Shown: one piece after another, positions 6,376 through 12,850 of the stretch
Position numbering within the stretch: the first letter of the stretch is position 1
How the letters are laid out: each line of letters begins with the position of its first letter
From: Nitrospinaceae bacterium
Lineage (GTDB): Bacteria > Nitrospinota > Nitrospinia > Nitrospinales > VA-1
Direction: 5' to 3'
Assembly (NCBI GenBank): GCA_029261435.1
Contig: JAJDBI010000061.1
Location: 1-15,969 of the forward strand
DNA length: 15,969 nucleotides
Notes under the pieces: model-generated
What the model was told of the DNA's origin: nothing
Seen by the model: only the letters and a program-made list of their open reading frames with translations
The model's database searches: none
Made by a program: the position numbers and the translations under genes

Positions 6376-6681
6376 ATGATTAAAAATAACTACACAAATT
6401 TCATAATGACAGCTCTAACTCTTGCCTTATTTTTGAACGGTTTAAACCCATGGATCAACCCATCTCAAGCTGTAGCAGTAGAAATTTCTGCAACTGAAGG
6501 AAAAAATACTAGTTGTTCCACTGAAAACAAAGTTTCTACCCAAACTCTGGAAGGCGTGAACAATGTGGAACGATTACTGGGATATATCGAATCCTCGGTG
6601 AATGACATTCAATTAACAATTTCTGGCATTGATAGAAAGTTGAGAGAATTACCTACTAGGAGTCAATCAGAGAGAAATTGA
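6376..6681 (+). CDS. Small exported hypothetical protein
   Basis: 101 aa, not recognised. It has an N-terminal signal peptide (about residues 1-35: Lys-containing start, hydrophobic IMTALTLALFLNGL, then an Ala-rich cleavage region ending SQAVA). The mature part, about 65 aa, is hydrophilic with one cysteine and a C-terminal helix with heptad-like hydrophobics (VERLLGYIESSVNDIQLTI). This suggests a short coiled coil or helical adaptor in the periplasm. An extended -10-like TTGCTATA lies at 6335-6342, so it may have its own promoter. The gap to the previous gene is 49 nt and to the next 59 nt. No strong Shine-Dalgarno is seen. Confidence 0.55.
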   Translation: MIKNNYTNFIMTALTLALFLNGLNPWINPSQAVAVEISATEGKNTSCSTENKVSTQTLEGVNNVERLLGYIESSVNDIQLTISGIDRKLRELPTRSQSERN

Positions 6682-6740
6682 TGCTTATTGAAATGAACCA
6701 ATCTTAATTTCCAAACCTTTAAACAAAGGACATTAAAAAC

Positions 6741-6941
6741 ATGACTGAATCAACTGTTACTGCAGATGGCATTTTAAAAGAATTGAGCGACAGTCTTACT
6801 CAATTAATCGAAGGAGCTGAGGCACGTAGAAAATCAGCATCAGCAAAAAATGAAAATTATAAAATAGAGTTTTCGCAGGGAGAGAAACACGCTTACGAGG
6901 AGATAGCCAAGACGCTTAAAACAGCTTTAAGTAAGATATAG
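6741..6941 (+). CDS. Small helical hypothetical protein
   Basis: 66 aa, not recognised. It is acidic/basic mixed, without signal peptide, cysteine or membrane segment. It looks like two amphipathic helices (ILKELSDSLTQLIEGAEAR and HAYEEIAKTLKTALSKI) joined by a polar stretch, as in small cytoplasmic adaptor or dimerisation proteins. AGGA lies about 11 nt before the ATG. It stands 82 nt before the DUF1611 gene and on the same strand, so co-transcription is plausible. Confidence 0.5.
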   Translation: MTESTVTADGILKELSDSLTQLIEGAEARRKSASAKNENYKIEFSQGEKHAYEEIAKTLKTALSKI

Positions 6942-7023
6942 ATTATTTTTGCCCATCCAAACGGCAATAGAGCGTTATCAATAACTAGAATCTGCGACTC
7001 AAAACTGTCGCGAAAGATACCAA

Positions 7024-8265
7024 ATGCAACCTGTAACGGAGAACCAAATTAAAATTAAACCACAATTTGCTAAACAGAAGTGGGTACAAAAAAAGAATGA
7101 CAACTCAAGTCAGAAAAGAAAGGCCCTGGTCTACTGCGAAAATCAATTCGGTTTGGTGGATGGGAAAACTGCCGCCGCATTAGTCCGACATTCTGAAATC
7201 TATTCCATTGTTGGGATCATTGATAGTTCCTTAGCCGGTAAGGATGCAGGGGAAGAACTGGGAGAGGAGAAAAGAAACATACCTATTTTTTCTGATTTAA
7301 ATGAAGCCCTGGAACGCCTTTCCTATACGCCAGATTGTTACATTTATGGGAAAGCCCCCCTGGAAACTTTTATCCCTCTTAAAGAAAGGCTCTTTCTTAT
7401 AGAGGCCATGAAAAATGGAATGGACATTATTAGCGGTTTACATGAGTTTTTTTCACAGGACCCAGAGCTTTCTCATATAGCTTCACTAAATGGTGTGCAA
7501 ATCAAAGACATCAGAAAACCCCCATTATTAGAGGATTTACACCTCTTCACCGGGCAGATATCCAGAGTTAATGTTCCAGTCATCGCTGTCTTAGGCACTG
7601 ATTGTGCCTGTGGAAAAATGACTACAGCAGTGGAACTTAATAAAACCCTGAATAATCTCGGCATCAAGTCGGTACTGGTCGGAACAGGACAAACCAGTTT
7701 GATGCAGGGAACCGCATATGGGGTAACTACAGATTCCCTCATCACACAATTTGTTGTCGGTGAAGTAGAAAATGCTGTTGTACGTGCATTTGAAAACGAA
7801 AGACCCGACATAATTTTGGTGGAAGGACAGAGCGCAGTCAGTCACCCTGCTTTCATGAGTTCTATCGGCATCCTAAAAGGCAGTAAGCCCGATGGAGTGA
7901 TCCTTCAACACCCTCCTGCCAGAAAGTTTCGTTGCGATTTTCCTGCTTTGGTCATGCCAACCCCTGAAAGCGAAATTAAACTTATAGAAACAATTTCCAA
8001 AACCAGGGTAATAGCTATAGCTTTAAGCCATGAGGACTTGAGCAAGGATGAGGTTTTGGGAGTTATAGGAGATTATGAATCACAGCTTCATTTGCCAACA
8101 ACAGATGTATTGAGCAACGGATGTCAAAAACTAGTTCAGGCATTGAGCGATCAATTTCCGGAGTTGAAACAAAAAATGCAGCGAGAGAATTTTTTAATAT
8201 TTCCAACAGACAAACCGGAAGATAGCGATCTTCTGGAAGAAATCAATGAATTCCTTCCTGCCTAG
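7024..8265 (+). CDS. DUF1611 family P-loop protein (DgcN-like, possible amino-acid N-acyltransferase)
   Basis: 413 aa. After a polar extension of about 32 residues comes the DUF1611 N-terminal domain, beginning KALVYCENQFGLVDGKTAAAL, then IVGIIDSSLAGKDAGE. The C-terminal P-loop domain starts near 184 with a variant Walker A GTDCACGKMTT (191-201). It continues with GTGQTSLMQG (220-229) and DIILVEGQSAVSHPAF (262-277), whose Glu and His residues are conserved in the family as I know it. Members called DgcN have been described as D-glutamate N-acetyltransferases that work with a racemase partner. That function is carried over here only as a hypothesis. The gene overlaps the start of the racemase gene by 20 nt, implying translational coupling and a joint pathway. 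The first ATG is used, but no good ribosome site is seen, and the extension may be partly untranslated. Confidence 0.85.
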   Translation: MQPVTENQIKIKPQFAKQKWVQKKNDNSSQKRKALVYCENQFGLVDGKTAAALVRHSEIYSIVGIIDSSLAGKDAGEELGEEKRNIPIFSDLNEALERLSYTPDCYIYGKAPLETFIPLKERLFLIEAMKNGMDIISGLHEFFSQDPELSHIASLNGVQIKDIRKPPLLEDLHLFTGQISRVNVPVIAVLGTDCACGKMTTAVELNKTLNNLGIKSVLVGTGQTSLMQGTAYGVTTDSLITQFVVGEVENAVVRAFENERPDIILVEGQSAVSHPAFMSSIGILKGSKPDGVILQHPPARKFRCDFPALVMPTPESEIKLIETISKTRVIAIALSHEDLSKDEVLGVIGDYESQLHLPTTDVLSNGCQKLVQALSDQFPELKQKMQRENFLIFPTDKPEDSDLLEEINEFLPA

Positions 8266-9310
8266 AATTGAAATTTCTCTTTCCCAGATCCAAGAAAACA
8301 CACAGATTTTGTCCAAATTGTATATGGGAAAGGGAATTTCTTTAATGGGGGTTACTAAAGCCGTCCTGGGAGATCCCTCCATAGCTAAAGCAATGATTCA
8401 GGGTGGGGTCGAATTTATTGCCGACTCGCGCATTGAAAATATCATAAAAATGAAAAATGCCGGAATATCCACTCCATTTGTCCTTTTACGCACCCCCCCT
8501 AGTCAGGCTGAATCTATTATCCAGAATGCTGACATTAGTCTGAACACAGAAATGGAGACTCTCAAGAGACTTTCCTATCACGCGAACGCCCAGAACAAAA
8601 TTCATAAAGTAATCATTATGGTTGAGTTGGGTGACCTGCGGGAAGGGATACTTCTTTGCAATTTATCTGAATTTGTCAGGCAAACTCTTTCTCTAGTAAA
8701 TATAAAGATAATTGGCATTGGCTGCAATCTAGCCTGCTACGGCGGAGTGAAGCCAGATGAAAAAAATATGCATGAATTATCCGAGCTGGTTGACTCGTTG
8801 GAAAAGGAATTCCAGATTGATCTGAAAATAGTTTCAGGTGGAAATTCTGCAAATTATGAATGGTTTAAATCTTCCCAAAATATTGGCAGAATCAACAATC
8901 TTCGTTTGGGCGAATCAATTCTATTAGGCCACGAAACTGTAGGCCGAAAAGTTATTCCAGACTTGCATGTGAGTGCATTCCAGCTAATAGCAGAAGTCAT
9001 CGAGTCAAAAAAAAAGCCCTCTCTTCCAACTGGAGATATCGGCCAAGATGCTTTCGGAAATGTTCCCGGTTTCCTGGACCAGGGCGTGCGCCAGAGAGTG
9101 ATTATTGCACTGGGTAGACAGGATGTTCCAGTATCCAGCTTAAAATCCAATGACAAGTTAAAAGTGATAGGCTCCAGCAGCGACCACATCATCCTGGATG
9201 GCGAATACAGCAATTTAGAAGTTGGAGATGAAGTGAAGTTTACCTTGGATTATGGTGGCCTCCTCGCAACCATGACCTCCCCATTTGTTATGAAACAATT
9301 TACAAATTGA
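8246..9310 (+). CDS. Alanine/ornithine-racemase-family PLP enzyme (fold type III)
   Basis: 354 aa. The protein follows the ornithine racemase-like branch of the alanine racemase N-terminal superfamily. GVTKAVLGDPSIAKAM (35-50) contains the PLP-binding Lys38. IADSRIENI (58-66), LRTPPSQ (81-87) and ISLNTEMETL (97-106) follow. MVELGDLREGI (125-135), IGIGCNLACYGG (156-167) and the phosphate-binding loop SGGNSA (197-202) come next. The C-terminal part has LRLGESILLG, GDIGQDAFGN and LGRQDV blocks typical of the family. It would interconvert L and D forms of an amino acid; ornithine, alanine or an acylated substrate cannot be told apart. GGAAG lies 6 nt before the ATG inside the DUF1611 gene, and the two frames overlap by 20 nt. 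Length is normal for the family. Confidence 0.88.
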   Translation: MNSFLPRIEISLSQIQENTQILSKLYMGKGISLMGVTKAVLGDPSIAKAMIQGGVEFIADSRIENIIKMKNAGISTPFVLLRTPPSQAESIIQNADISLNTEMETLKRLSYHANAQNKIHKVIIMVELGDLREGILLCNLSEFVRQTLSLVNIKIIGIGCNLACYGGVKPDEKNMHELSELVDSLEKEFQIDLKIVSGGNSANYEWFKSSQNIGRINNLRLGESILLGHETVGRKVIPDLHVSAFQLIAEVIESKKKPSLPTGDIGQDAFGNVPGFLDQGVRQRVIIALGRQDVPVSSLKSNDKLKVIGSSSDHIILDGEYSNLEVGDEVKFTLDYGGLLATMTSPFVMKQFTN

Positions 9311-9407
9311 AACCAGTAAAAAGCTCTTCCCAAAGGAAAGTAACACTCAAAACACCCTGAATAATTAAAACTATATGCTGTAGATTAAACCGAGGTCAAA
9401 AGAATCT

Positions 9408-9446
9408 CTCAGTTAAAGGTCTTCTATTGTCTTGGCGACAACTGAG
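9408..9446 (+). repeat. Nested hairpin at the right edge of the inserted block
   Basis: CTCAG (9408-9412) pairs with CTGAG (9442-9446). Directly inside the 3' arm, TTGTC (9427-9431) pairs with GACAA (9437-9441) around TTGGC, leaving a 14-nt bulge. It lies 98 nt after the racemase stop and 8 nt before the orphan protease-TPR end. No T-run follows. It may be a junction remnant or a transcript-end structure. Otherwise the 424-nt gap 9311-9734 holds only the orphan gene end at 9454-9528, and I see no further gene. Confidence 0.35.
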
Positions 9447-9453
9447 AAAACAG

Positions 9454-9528
9454 AAAACAATTCTAGAAATCGACCCTTTCAACGAAGAAGCAAAAAAGAA
9501 ACTCTCCGAACTTCCCGTTGCACACTAA
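9454..9528 (+). pseudogene. Orphan 3' end of a protease-TPR homologue (direct repeat copy B)
   Basis: The 24 codons and TAA stop encode exactly the C-terminus of the protease-TPR protein ending at 5759, with seven synonymous differences and no amino-acid change. Upstream of 9454 the match breaks off, apart from a few short blocks with indels, and there is no start codon or rest of the gene. Similarity continues at roughly 60 percent for about 35 nt past the stop. It is therefore the tail of a second, diverged version of that gene, left behind by insertion or recombination. Confidence 0.85.
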
Positions 9529-9734
9529 CTCTTAATCAATATGCCCTAGTCTCGATCCCAAGACAGCAATAATACAGGGGGGTTAAGCCTTTAATGAATG
9601 ACCCTTTTTAGTTTTGCATGCGCTATGTATGACAACCCGGTTTCAGGCACATAAAGCTGGCACACATATCCGCTCCAAACTCGCCTTCGATTGGGAACGG
9701 AGCTGTTTTTCAATAACAAAAAGGCTTTATTTAT

Positions 9735-10283
9735 TTACAGTTCCTTAATTGTCGAACGAGGTTTCTTCTGGTGGGGTAGAGTTTTTTTCGCAGCAATATG
9801 ATCTGGAAGGCAACGAACATATTGTTCGCCCATGGCGCTTATCTGTTTGTTTTCTTTTGAGGAAGAAATCAGGAATTGTCCGGCAATCGCATTTTTCATG
9901 GAGTGAGCCGTATTGGAAAACCTGGGTTGAGCCGCCTCAATATTTAACCTGCTGATATCAGTAGTCTTGAAATTAGGGGTGTTTTTATAATGAGTGAGGT
10001 AATACGCCAAACAAACTACCCTTTCCACATCTGATCTGGGTTGCTTTTCTAAAATGAAGGCCTTTGGCGATACCGAATTATCATCATTTTCAAAACTGGC
10101 TTCTGTTCCCGGGGGAAAAGGTGAAACTGATGACCGGTCATCGGCAGTAGAAACGGGTTGATCAAAATTTATATAAGTAGAAATGGTTTTAAAAATACGT
10201 GCTTGATCCCGCTCTGATAACTTTTCAAGTAAACCAATAATTTCCCCAAGAACTTTCGCAAGGTCTGGTGCTTCTTTACTCAT
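9735..10283 (-). CDS. Hypothetical protein, helical N-terminus and conserved-looking C-terminal domain
   Basis: 182 aa, function not recognised. Residues 1-40 form an amphipathic helical region (LAKVLGEIIGLLEKLSERDQ). Residues 41-80 are polar and probably a linker. Residues 84-170 look like a compact domain: DVERVVCLAYYLTHYKNTPN, then FKTTDISRLNIEAA and a segment ending EQYVRCLPD. The alternation of helices with TTDISRLN suggests a winged-helix or similar small fold, but I cannot name it. No signal peptide or membrane segment is seen. GGAG lies about 7 nt before the ATG and a good promoter lies 60 nt upstream, so it is a real, separately transcribed gene. It ends 207 nt from the orphan repeat copy B, so it may be the native neighbour to the right of the insertion. 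Confidence 0.75.
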   Translation of the reverse strand: MSKEAPDLAKVLGEIIGLLEKLSERDQARIFKTISTYINFDQPVSTADDRSSVSPFPPGTEASFENDDNSVSPKAFILEKQPRSDVERVVCLAYYLTHYKNTPNFKTTDISRLNIEAAQPRFSNTAHSMKNAIAGQFLISSSKENKQISAMGEQYVRCLPDHIAAKKTLPHQKKPRSTIKEL

Positions 10284-10342
10284 TAAAATCTCCAGGAAAA
10301 AATATTTTGAATTTACTGCCTGTTTTCCAAAACATCGATGAC

Positions 10343-10371
10343 ATACTAAACCCTTTGTTTTAAAAAGTCAA
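10343..10371 (-). promoter_or_regulatory. Predicted sigma70 promoter of the 182-aa protein gene
   Basis: On the minus strand TTGACT (10366-10371), a 17-bp spacer and TAGTAT (10343-10348) form a strong match to the housekeeping consensus. The leader would be about 50 nt. The promoter lies between this gene and the response-regulator gene, so the two are separate units. Confidence 0.65.
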
Positions 10372-10462
10372 AATGGCGAGACGGCAGGGATAAAAGATCA
10401 GTGACAATAAAAAGGGCTTTGATTCTCCTGGATGCAACTTGTTTAATATAGAGCTGACCGTT

Positions 10463-10843
10463 TCAATCGGTTCCCTCCAGGCAATTACGTACTTTTTCCA
10501 GAAGCACCTCTTTGGAGAATGGTTTAAACGCATGCCCACAGGGTTTAAGCTCCATTGCCTTCTTAAAAAGAGGCGAACGGTAATCCAGGCCGCTCATAAT
10601 AAGCACAGGAATATTCACATTGGTTTCCTGCACCATTTGTAAAACGTCCACCCCGCTTTCATCTCCCATTCTCAAATCAGTAATAACCAAATCGTAGGAA
10701 GAATCCATAACCAGTTTTTTATTTGCGTCTTCCCCATTATCCACTGCGTCAACGTCATATCCCTCTTTGCTTAACTGATAATCAATAGACAGGCGAATGC
10801 TCTCTTCATCCTCGACGAGTAAAATACTTTTAGTTGTCATCAT
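10463..10843 (-). CDS. Single-domain response regulator (CheY-like receiver)
   Basis: 126 aa, one receiver domain and no output domain. The acidic pair is Glu11-Asp12 (LLVEDEE), the phospho-acceptor is Asp56 in LVITDLRM, the switch residue is Ser84 in LIMSGL, and the conserved lysine is Lys107 in AFKPFS. It starts 37 nt after the histidine kinase stop with AAAGG about 6 nt before the ATG, so the two form a two-component operon with kinase first. With no DNA-binding domain, it would act by protein contact or as a phosphorelay intermediate to a target outside the window. Confidence 0.92.
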   Translation of the reverse strand: MMTTKSILLVEDEESIRLSIDYQLSKEGYDVDAVDNGEDANKKLVMDSSYDLVITDLRMGDESGVDVLQMVQETNVNIPVLIMSGLDYRSPLFKKAMELKPCGHAFKPFSKEVLLEKVRNCLEGTD

Positions 10844-10880
10844 ATAAACCTTTGATATTGAGTTGTTAGCTCTGCCACCT

Positions 10881-12413
10881 TTATTCTCTTTTGACAGGCA
10901 GAGTTATAATGAAGGTCGTACCTTTATCCAGTTCGCTTTCAACTTTTATATCTCCACCGTGATCCCGGATGATGCCATAGCTGATAGAAAGACCCAGCCC
11001 GGTCCCCTGTATTGTGGTCTTGGTGCTAAAAAACGGTTCAAAGATATCCTTTATATGATCTTCTGAAATACCACATCCTGTATCTGCAATTTTTATGATT
11101 ACGTTGGAGCTCTGTGCCTCAGTTGTCACTGTTATCTGGCCTTCACCCGATATGGAATCTGCACAATTTTGAATGATATTTAACAGGACCTGCTTGATTT
11201 GGTCTTCCACAGCTTCAACGGGAGGAAGTTTGTCAGAAAAATTCCTGCTGACTTGTATGTTCTTTTCATTTAGCAGTTTGATTTGCAGAGTGAGTATTCC
11301 TTCCAGGCATTTATTGATACAGGTTGGAGAAGTTTTGCCTGACGAGGGTTTATAAAAGTCCCTGAGGCCTGTGATCATCCTTGCCATCCGGTCACATTCA
11401 GCCTTCCCTATTTCTGCCAATCTGGCTTCCTTCTCAGAAGGAACAGAGCTGCTCAAAATATCCAGAATATTTCTAAGCCCATGAAGGGGATTATTGAACT
11501 CGTGCGATATGGCACCTGTGAGTTTTCCCAATGATGCAAGTTTCTCAGAATGCAGCAATTGTTTTTGAGACTTTTCCAACTCCTGAGTTCGTTCTTCAAC
11601 CCGTTCTTCAAGATGGGCTCTGTATCTTTCCAATTCCTCCTCAGCTCGTTTCCGTTCCGTGATGTCCTTCCCGCTTACAACGAATCCCCTGATCTCTTTA
11701 TTGACGCCATAGTGGGGAAAATAATTGACTTCCAAATACCTCTTTCCGGAGAACGGAAAATCAAACCAGTCATGAAAGTGAACTTCCTCACCATTCATAC
11801 AACGTTCGGCTCTGGGCCTGATCACCTTATTGAAAAACTCCTCTCCAAATATGTTGACAGCTTTATTCCCAATCACCTCATCATAAGTTTTCTGCACGAT
11901 CTTCAGATAAGCCGGGTTGGCAGCAAGGTAGGTATAATTTTTATCCATCAGCGCAATGATACCTGTGGAACTGGATACAATGATCTCGCTTTGGTACCAT
12001 CTTTCCTCCTGCTGTTTGCGGTTGGTGATATCCTCAACCATACAAAGATGATAGCGATTTTCCTTATCCAGGGTTGTCACCGGGGCGATGGTCATGTTAA
12101 CCCAGACAGAAGAGCCGTCCGGCTTGACATATCGCTTATCCAGGTTGAAGCCGTCCTTCTTTTCAGACATATTCTCCAGGTCCTCCTGAACATCGTCTGG
12201 ATGGATGATGGACATCCAATTCATATGGGCCATTTCCTCTCGCGTTCTTCCGGCAATAGATGCAAATTTCGGATTGACCTCATGTATCTGCCCGGTGAGA
12301 GAGTCGATCAGGGCAACGCCTAAAGGAGCCTCCTCGAATATAGTCCTGAACCGTTCTTCACTGAGTCTAAGTTTCTCCTCCGCCTGTTTGCGGGCAATGA
12401 TATTTTCAGGCAT
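10881..12413 (-). CDS. Cytoplasmic PAS-PAS sensor histidine kinase
   Basis: 510 aa from the ATG at complement 12411-12413, which has GGAG 9 nt upstream. A TTG 21 nt further upstream is a less likely start. A PAS domain at about 17-133 (FRTIFEEAPLGVALIDSLTG, closing with VEDITNRKQ) is followed by a second at about 138-255 (ending VVSGKDITERKRAEEE). A coiled coil (256-290) follows. The HisKA helix has phospho-acceptor His304 in GAISHEFNNPL. The ATPase domain shows Asn416 (N box), DTGCGIS (444-450), FEPFFSTK and GTGLGLSIS (470-478). There is no membrane segment. The protein begins ENIIARKQAEEKLRLSEE, the kind of linker that normally follows another PAS domain, so an N-terminal sensor part may have been lost. 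Its partner is the adjacent receiver protein. The sensed signal is unknown. Confidence 0.9.
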   Translation of the reverse strand: MPENIIARKQAEEKLRLSEERFRTIFEEAPLGVALIDSLTGQIHEVNPKFASIAGRTREEMAHMNWMSIIHPDDVQEDLENMSEKKDGFNLDKRYVKPDGSSVWVNMTIAPVTTLDKENRYHLCMVEDITNRKQQEERWYQSEIIVSSSTGIIALMDKNYTYLAANPAYLKIVQKTYDEVIGNKAVNIFGEEFFNKVIRPRAERCMNGEEVHFHDWFDFPFSGKRYLEVNYFPHYGVNKEIRGFVVSGKDITERKRAEEELERYRAHLEERVEERTQELEKSQKQLLHSEKLASLGKLTGAISHEFNNPLHGLRNILDILSSSVPSEKEARLAEIGKAECDRMARMITGLRDFYKPSSGKTSPTCINKCLEGILTLQIKLLNEKNIQVSRNFSDKLPPVEAVEDQIKQVLLNIIQNCADSISGEGQITVTTEAQSSNVIIKIADTGCGISEDHIKDIFEPFFSTKTTIQGTGLGLSISYGIIRDHGGDIKVESELDKGTTFIITLPVKRE

Positions 12414-12563
12414 GAGTAGGAGCTCCAAGCTCAAATTTCGAAATTATTTTCATCCAGTTCTCTCAACTTTGCTTGAAGGGTGAGTCTAATATCTGCCAGT
12501 AGAATGCCTCATAAAATGAAAATCTGCAATGCAGTCAAAAAAAGACCTGACTCTTTTACGAGA

Positions 12564-12612
12564 GCTGCTACCCGCAGGGGCAAAGGGAAAATTAAGCCGA
12601 GATAACTCTTTG
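12564..12612. repeat. 49-bp direct repeat, copy 1
   Basis: It matches 12655-12703 at 46 of 49 positions. The unit begins GCTGCTACCCGCAGGGGCAA and ends AAGCCGAGATAACTCTTTG. It contains a short hairpin (CTGC/GCAG around TACCC). It lies in the 437-nt gene-free stretch between the autotransporter and kinase genes. The two copies are 91 bp apart, start to start, which may mark a REP/MITE-like element, a tandem structured RNA or a duplicated intergenic unit. Confidence 0.85.
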
Positions 12613-12654
12613 CCAGCCAGCTTAAGCTATTGCACATTGGCCCCACGCCGAGTG

Positions 12655-12703
12655 GCTGCTACCCGCAGGGGCAACGGGCAAGTTAAGCCGAGATAACTCT
12701 TTG
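12655..12703. repeat. 49-bp direct repeat, copy 2
   Basis: This is the second copy of the unit at 12564. The three differences cluster in one place (caaagggaaaatta versus caacgggcaagtta). It is followed within 4 nt by a strong short hairpin (12707-12721) and then by the detached autotransporter end. Copy 1 is instead followed by different sequence containing a 10-bp palindrome, AGCTTAAGCT (12619-12628). Confidence 0.85.
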
Positions 12704-12706
12704 GTC

Positions 12707-12721
12707 CCAGCGCCACGCTGG
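12707..12721. repeat. Compact GC-rich hairpin next to the autotransporter remnant
   Basis: CCAGCG-cca-CGCTGG forms a perfect 6-bp stem with a 3-nt loop. On the minus strand it begins immediately after the stop codon of the detached autotransporter C-terminus. No T-run follows, so it may be an eroded terminator or a REP-type hairpin. Confidence 0.5.
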
Positions 12722-12784
12722 TTAGAATTCCCAGCGGGCTTTGACGAGTATGGAGTGGCTGGAGAAATCCTTTTTTACCTGTTG
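12722..12784 (-). pseudogene. Detached C-terminus of a second autotransporter (remnant)
   Basis: On the minus strand 20 sense codons followed by TAA encode QQVKKDFSSHSILVKARWEF. The intact autotransporter ends DIQKREDYISHSAFIRGEWKF, and the two align over their last 18 or so residues with shared SHS, the Trp, and the terminal Phe that signals barrel assembly. An in-frame TAG lies directly upstream and there is no start. This is the tail of a diverged paralogue lying 66 nt downstream of the intact gene's stop. Confidence 0.7.
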
Positions 12785-12850
12785 CTATGAAAAATGAATC
12801 ACCGGGGGCATCAACTTTACTAAAACCTGAAACCTGGGTTCGTCTTTAAC

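Larger units (their letters stand above)
5685..9528 (+). other. Putative inserted block bounded by the 75-bp direct repeats
   Basis: The block between the two copies of the gene 3' end is AT-rich. It holds three small unknown genes and a DUF1611/racemase pair, all on the plus strand. An intact host gene ending in one copy and an orphan end in the other is the layout left by elements that integrate into gene 3' ends. No integrase, transposase or other recombinase gene is visible inside, so the element would be immobile, or the layout arose by duplication and deletion. Inference only. Confidence 0.35.

Noticed and set aside
11550..12323. 257-codon plus-strand frame antisense to the histidine kinase
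   Set aside because: The minus strand has all kinase motifs in order. The opposite frame has no start signal or recognisable domain.
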